From assembly GCA_946478775.1 (NCBI GenBank), contig CAMLDR010000193.1, positions 1 to 7,751 of the forward strand: a stretch of 7,751 nucleotides of DNA, given 5' to 3'. Positions 6,090-7,751 of this stretch are shown one piece after another. Both the position numbers and the translations under genes were made by a program. The notes beneath the pieces are model-generated. The model saw only the letters and a list, made by a program, of their open reading frames with translations, ran no database searches and had not been told where the DNA came from. Source of the stretch: an uncultured Flavobacteriales bacterium. GTDB lineage: Bacteria > Bacteroidota > Bacteroidia > Flavobacteriales > Crocinitomicaceae. How positions within the stretch are numbered: position 1 is the first letter of the stretch; each line of letters begins with the position of its first letter.

Positions 6090-6406
6090 ACCTGGTCGAT
6101 TAATTCATTTGCGTGGAGCATAAAACGGGATTCTTCCAGTAATTGGTAGAGCTTCATCCATTCCTTGTGTGTAAATGCCAGGACCATTTTGGAATTGTCC
6201 GTATGCATATAGATCTTTTCGTTGGAATCTCTTTTTTCATCGTAATGCATGGTATGTATGTTGTGAACATGGTCTGTAAACCGGATAAATTCCTCGTGGG
6301 ATAGAATTAAGACAATGTTGCCGAATCCCAGGTGGAATTGTTCGCAATTTTTGCACTGAATGAGGCATCCGAAGGAATTGTTGCTGATTTTTTTGTACTG
6401 ACACAT
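6086..6406 (-). CDS. Small Cys/His-rich cytoplasmic protein, DUF6686-like
   Basis: A 106-residue protein without signal peptide or membrane segment. The N-terminal part holds C2, C14 and a CKNC pair (C18, C21) followed by FHLGFGNI; a Cys pair then a His-Leu-x-Phe-x-Asn strand is what I recall for the Bacteroidota family DUF6686. A His cluster follows (H46, H48, H51, H54 in DHVHNIHTMH), then a second half, about 66-95, with a strand (KMVLAF) and helix (EWMKLYQLLEES). Cys and His spacing suggests metal binding, most likely Zn or Fe, but this is inference and no enzymatic motif is visible. The gene is convergent with corA (stops overlap 6086-6089). Its ATG at 6404-6406 is preceded by a promoter whose spacer is filled by a Fur/PerR-type palindrome, so metal or peroxide control is likely. 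The family label is from memory and moderately sure; the gene itself looks real. Confidence 0.72.
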   Translation of the reverse strand: MCQYKKISNNSFGCLIQCKNCEQFHLGFGNIVLILSHEEFIRFTDHVHNIHTMHYDEKRDSNEKIYMHTDNSKMVLAFTHKEWMKLYQLLEESRFMLHANELIDQV

Positions 6407-6421
6407 AGGAATTCTTTTGGG

Positions 6422-6452
6422 TAAAATTATTCTTTAGAATGATTCTAAACAA
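6422..6452 (-). promoter_or_regulatory. Candidate promoter of the Cys/His-rich gene
   Basis: On the reverse strand TTG (6450-6452), a 20-nt spacer, and TAATTTTA (6422-6429) fit the Bacteroidota pattern TTG-N17-23-TAnnTTTG except for the last base of the -7 element. Transcription would start near 6415, leaving a leader of about 9 nt. The spacer is almost exactly the 17-bp palindrome. Confidence 0.5.
6433..6449. promoter_or_regulatory. Fur/PerR-family-type operator palindrome
   Basis: TTTAGAAT-G-ATTCTAAA is a perfect inverted repeat with 8-bp arms about one central base. Its inner 15 bp, TTAGAATGATTCTAA, follow the 7-1-7 layout and AATnATT core shared by the Bacillus Fur, PerR and Zur boxes and differ from the PerR consensus TTATAATnATTATAA by one base per arm. 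It lies between the -33 and -7 elements of the leftward promoter, where a bound repressor would block polymerase. Which Fur-family member binds cannot be told. Confidence 0.6.
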
Positions 6453-6524
6453 TACCAAAAAAACGGTATAATTTACCCCTGCGAAATTAACCTTACATCG
6501 TTCATAACTCGTGATAAAAGGTCG

Positions 6525-6554
6525 TTTGAACAAAGCATTCCGTTACTATCTTTG
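6525..6554 (+). promoter_or_regulatory. parE promoter, Bacteroidota type
   Basis: TTTG (6525-6528), an 18-nt spacer and TATCTTTG (6547-6554) match the Bacteroidota sigma-A consensus TTG / TAnnTTTG in every fixed position. Transcription should begin about 6560, giving a leader of under 20 nt before the parE ATG at 6579. The Fur-type palindrome is about 75 bp upstream and is unlikely to control this promoter directly. Confidence 0.75.
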
Positions 6555-6578
6555 ATAACTCGCAAAGAATCCGTTATT

Positions 6579-7751
6579 ATGGCTGAAAATCAATATACTG
6601 AAGACAATATACGATCTCTGGACTGGAAGGAGCATATTCGCCTGAGACCCGGTATGTACATCGGGAAATTAGGGGATGGCGCGTCTGCCGATGACGGGAT
6701 CTATATTTTGGTGAAGGAGATTGTCGATAATTCCGTTGACGAATTTGTCATGGGAAATGGAAAACGTATCGACATCAAAGTGAAGGACGGGAAAGTCTCA
6801 GTTCGCGATTACGGACGTGGAATTCCTTTGGGAAAGGTTATTGAGTGTGTTTCACAGATCAATACGGGAGGAAAATACGATTCCAAAGCGTTTAAAAAAT
6901 CTGTCGGGCTAAACGGAGTAGGAACAAAAGCGGTAAACGCACTGAGTGATTACTTCATGGTTTACTCCGTGAGAGAGGGTGAAAAGAAACAGGTTGTTTT
7001 TTCGAGGGGAGAATTGACGGAAGATCTGCCCTTGTCTAAAACCGATGAGGTGAACGGAACCTATTTTGAGTTCATTCCCGATGAATCGATCTTTAAGAAG
7101 TTTACTTTCAAAATGCCTTATCTGATTAAGATGTTTTGGAATTACTGCTACCTGAACCGCGGATTGGCAATCTACTTCAATGGAGAGAAATACCAGTCGA
7201 AAGACGGGTTGAAGGATTTGCTGGAAGACAACATGGATGGCGATCCGTTGTACCCGATCATCCATTTGGAGGGAGACGACATCGAAGTAGCGTTTACCCA
7301 TGGAAAGACGTACGGGGAAGATTATTATTCCTTCGTAAATGGTCAGCATACAACGCAAGGAGGAACCCATCAAAGCGCATTCAGAGAATCGATTGCAAAA
7401 GTAATCCGCGATTTCTACAAAAAGGATTACGATGCTTCGGATATCCGTCAGTCGATCGTGGCTGCAATTGCCGTGAAGGTGATCGAGCCGGTATTTGAAT
7501 CACAAACCAAAACGAAACTGGGCTCCCAGGAAATCGAACCGGATGGGAAATCCATGCGTGCGTTCATCAATGATTTCCTGAAGGATAAGCTGGATAACTA
7601 CCTGCACCGCCACCCGGATGTTGCCGATACGCTGGAAAAGAAAATCAAGCAATCCGAACGCGAACGAAAAGAATTGTCGGGAATACGGAAACTGGCACGA
7701 GACAGGGCAAAGAAGGCCAGTTTGCACAACAAGAAACTGCGTGACTGCAGA
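6579..7751 (+). CDS. parE: DNA topoisomerase IV subunit B, N-terminal part (partial)
   Basis: The first 391 codons are present and the frame is open to the window edge. ParE is the ATPase subunit of topoisomerase IV, which with ParC unlinks daughter chromosomes and relaxes supercoils. GHKL ATPase motifs are intact: the N-box [10 protein letters not shown] (catalytic E47, Mg-ligand N51), DYGRGIP (D77), the ATP-lid [11 protein letters not shown] (110-120), and the transducer QTK loop (Q309, K311) in [10 protein letters not shown]. The opening [20 protein letters not shown] (residues 6-25) and [14 protein letters not shown] (251-264) resemble Bacteroidota ParE rather than GyrB, whose proteins usually begin with a different helix before RPxMYIG. 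The sequence stops at KLRDCR, shortly before the expected TOPRIM EGDSA motif. The ATG lies about 18 nt after the predicted transcription start, with no Shine-Dalgarno sequence. parC would be expected downstream but is outside the window. Confidence 0.92.
   Translation, partial: MAENQYTEDNIRSLDWKEHIRLRPGMYIGKLGDGASADDGIYILVKEIVDNSVDEFVMGNGKRIDIKVKDGKVSVRDYGRGIPLGKVIECVSQINTGGKYDSKAFKKSVGLNGVGTKAVNALSDYFMVYSVREGEKKQVVFSRGELTEDLPLSKTDEVNGTYFEFIPDESIFKKFTFKMPYLIKMFWNYCYLNRGLAIYFNGEKYQSKDGLKDLLEDNMDGDPLYPIIHLEGDDIEVAFTHGKTYGEDYYSFVNGQHTTQGGTHQSAFRESIAKVIRDFYKKDYDASDIRQSIVAAIAVKVIEPVFESQTKTKLGSQEIEPDGKSMRAFINDFLKDKLDNYLHRHPDVADTLEKKIKQSERERKELSGIRKLARDRAKKASLHNKKLRDCR

Larger units (their letters stand above)
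6419..6478. repeat. Outer inverted repeat around the operator
   Basis: GGGTAAAATTAT (6419-6430) is complementary to ATAATTTACCC (6468-6478) apart from one missing base. The pair encloses the 17-bp palindrome and the A-tract at 6457-6463. ATACC / GGTAT (6452-6456, 6465-6469) gives another small hairpin within. It could be a larger operator, a transcript structure, or coincidence in AT-rich DNA. Confidence 0.4.

Noticed and set aside
6909..7373. 154-codon reverse frame, and a forward frame at 7136-7498, inside parE
   Set aside because: Both overlap conserved GHKL and transducer motifs of parE in other frames and resemble no protein family.

Overview
The window looks like a chromosomal segment from a Bacteroidota bacterium, most likely order Flavobacteriales. 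The evidence is moderate to low GC, start codons without Shine-Dalgarno sequences, a promoter of the Bacteroidota type (TTTG, 18-nt spacer, TAnnTTTG) before the topoisomerase gene, and proteins that resemble their Flavobacteriales relatives. Placement below the order is a guess.

Layout. Positions 1-46 (minus) appear to be the first 15 codons of dnaA, running off the left edge. A 431-bp AT-rich intergenic region (47-477) follows, with repeated motifs; it could be part of the replication origin, but no perfect DnaA box is present. A rightward set of three closely packed genes comes next (478-4152): a hotdog acyl-CoA thioesterase, an arginase/formimidoylglutamase-family hydrolase that overlaps it by 8 bp, and a large polytopic membrane protein ending in a patatin lipase domain. 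A leftward gene (4258-4848) encodes a small secreted protein that may be a permuted papain-fold (NlpC/P60-like) enzyme. CorA, a magnesium/divalent cation transporter, is read rightward (5079-6089). Its stop codon overlaps that of a leftward small Cys/His-rich protein resembling DUF6686 (6086-6406). The right edge holds the first 391 codons of parE (topoisomerase IV subunit B), cut before the TOPRIM domain.

Non-coding signals. Three arrays of degenerate 7-bp tandem repeats lie at gene ends or between genes: AAAGTCA-type at 4125-4159, and ATTCGTA-type at 4217-4258 and 5026-5060. The first array encodes the last residues and stop codon of the patatin protein. A perfect 17-bp palindrome with the AATnATT core of Fur/PerR/Zur-type operators (6433-6449) sits exactly between the -33 and -7 elements of a plausible promoter for the Cys/His-rich gene. 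This suggests metal- or peroxide-responsive control and is the most testable regulatory prediction here.

How the genes work together. dnaA and parE are chromosome replication and segregation genes. The thioesterase, arginase-like and patatin genes are probably co-transcribed, but a shared pathway is not evident; thioesterase plus patatin could mean acyl-chain or membrane-lipid turnover, which is inference. No mobile element, CRISPR array, tRNA or rRNA was recognised. The region is mostly housekeeping, and the less described elements are the membrane-anchored patatin, the secreted Cys/His protein, the heptad arrays and the operator-controlled small gene.
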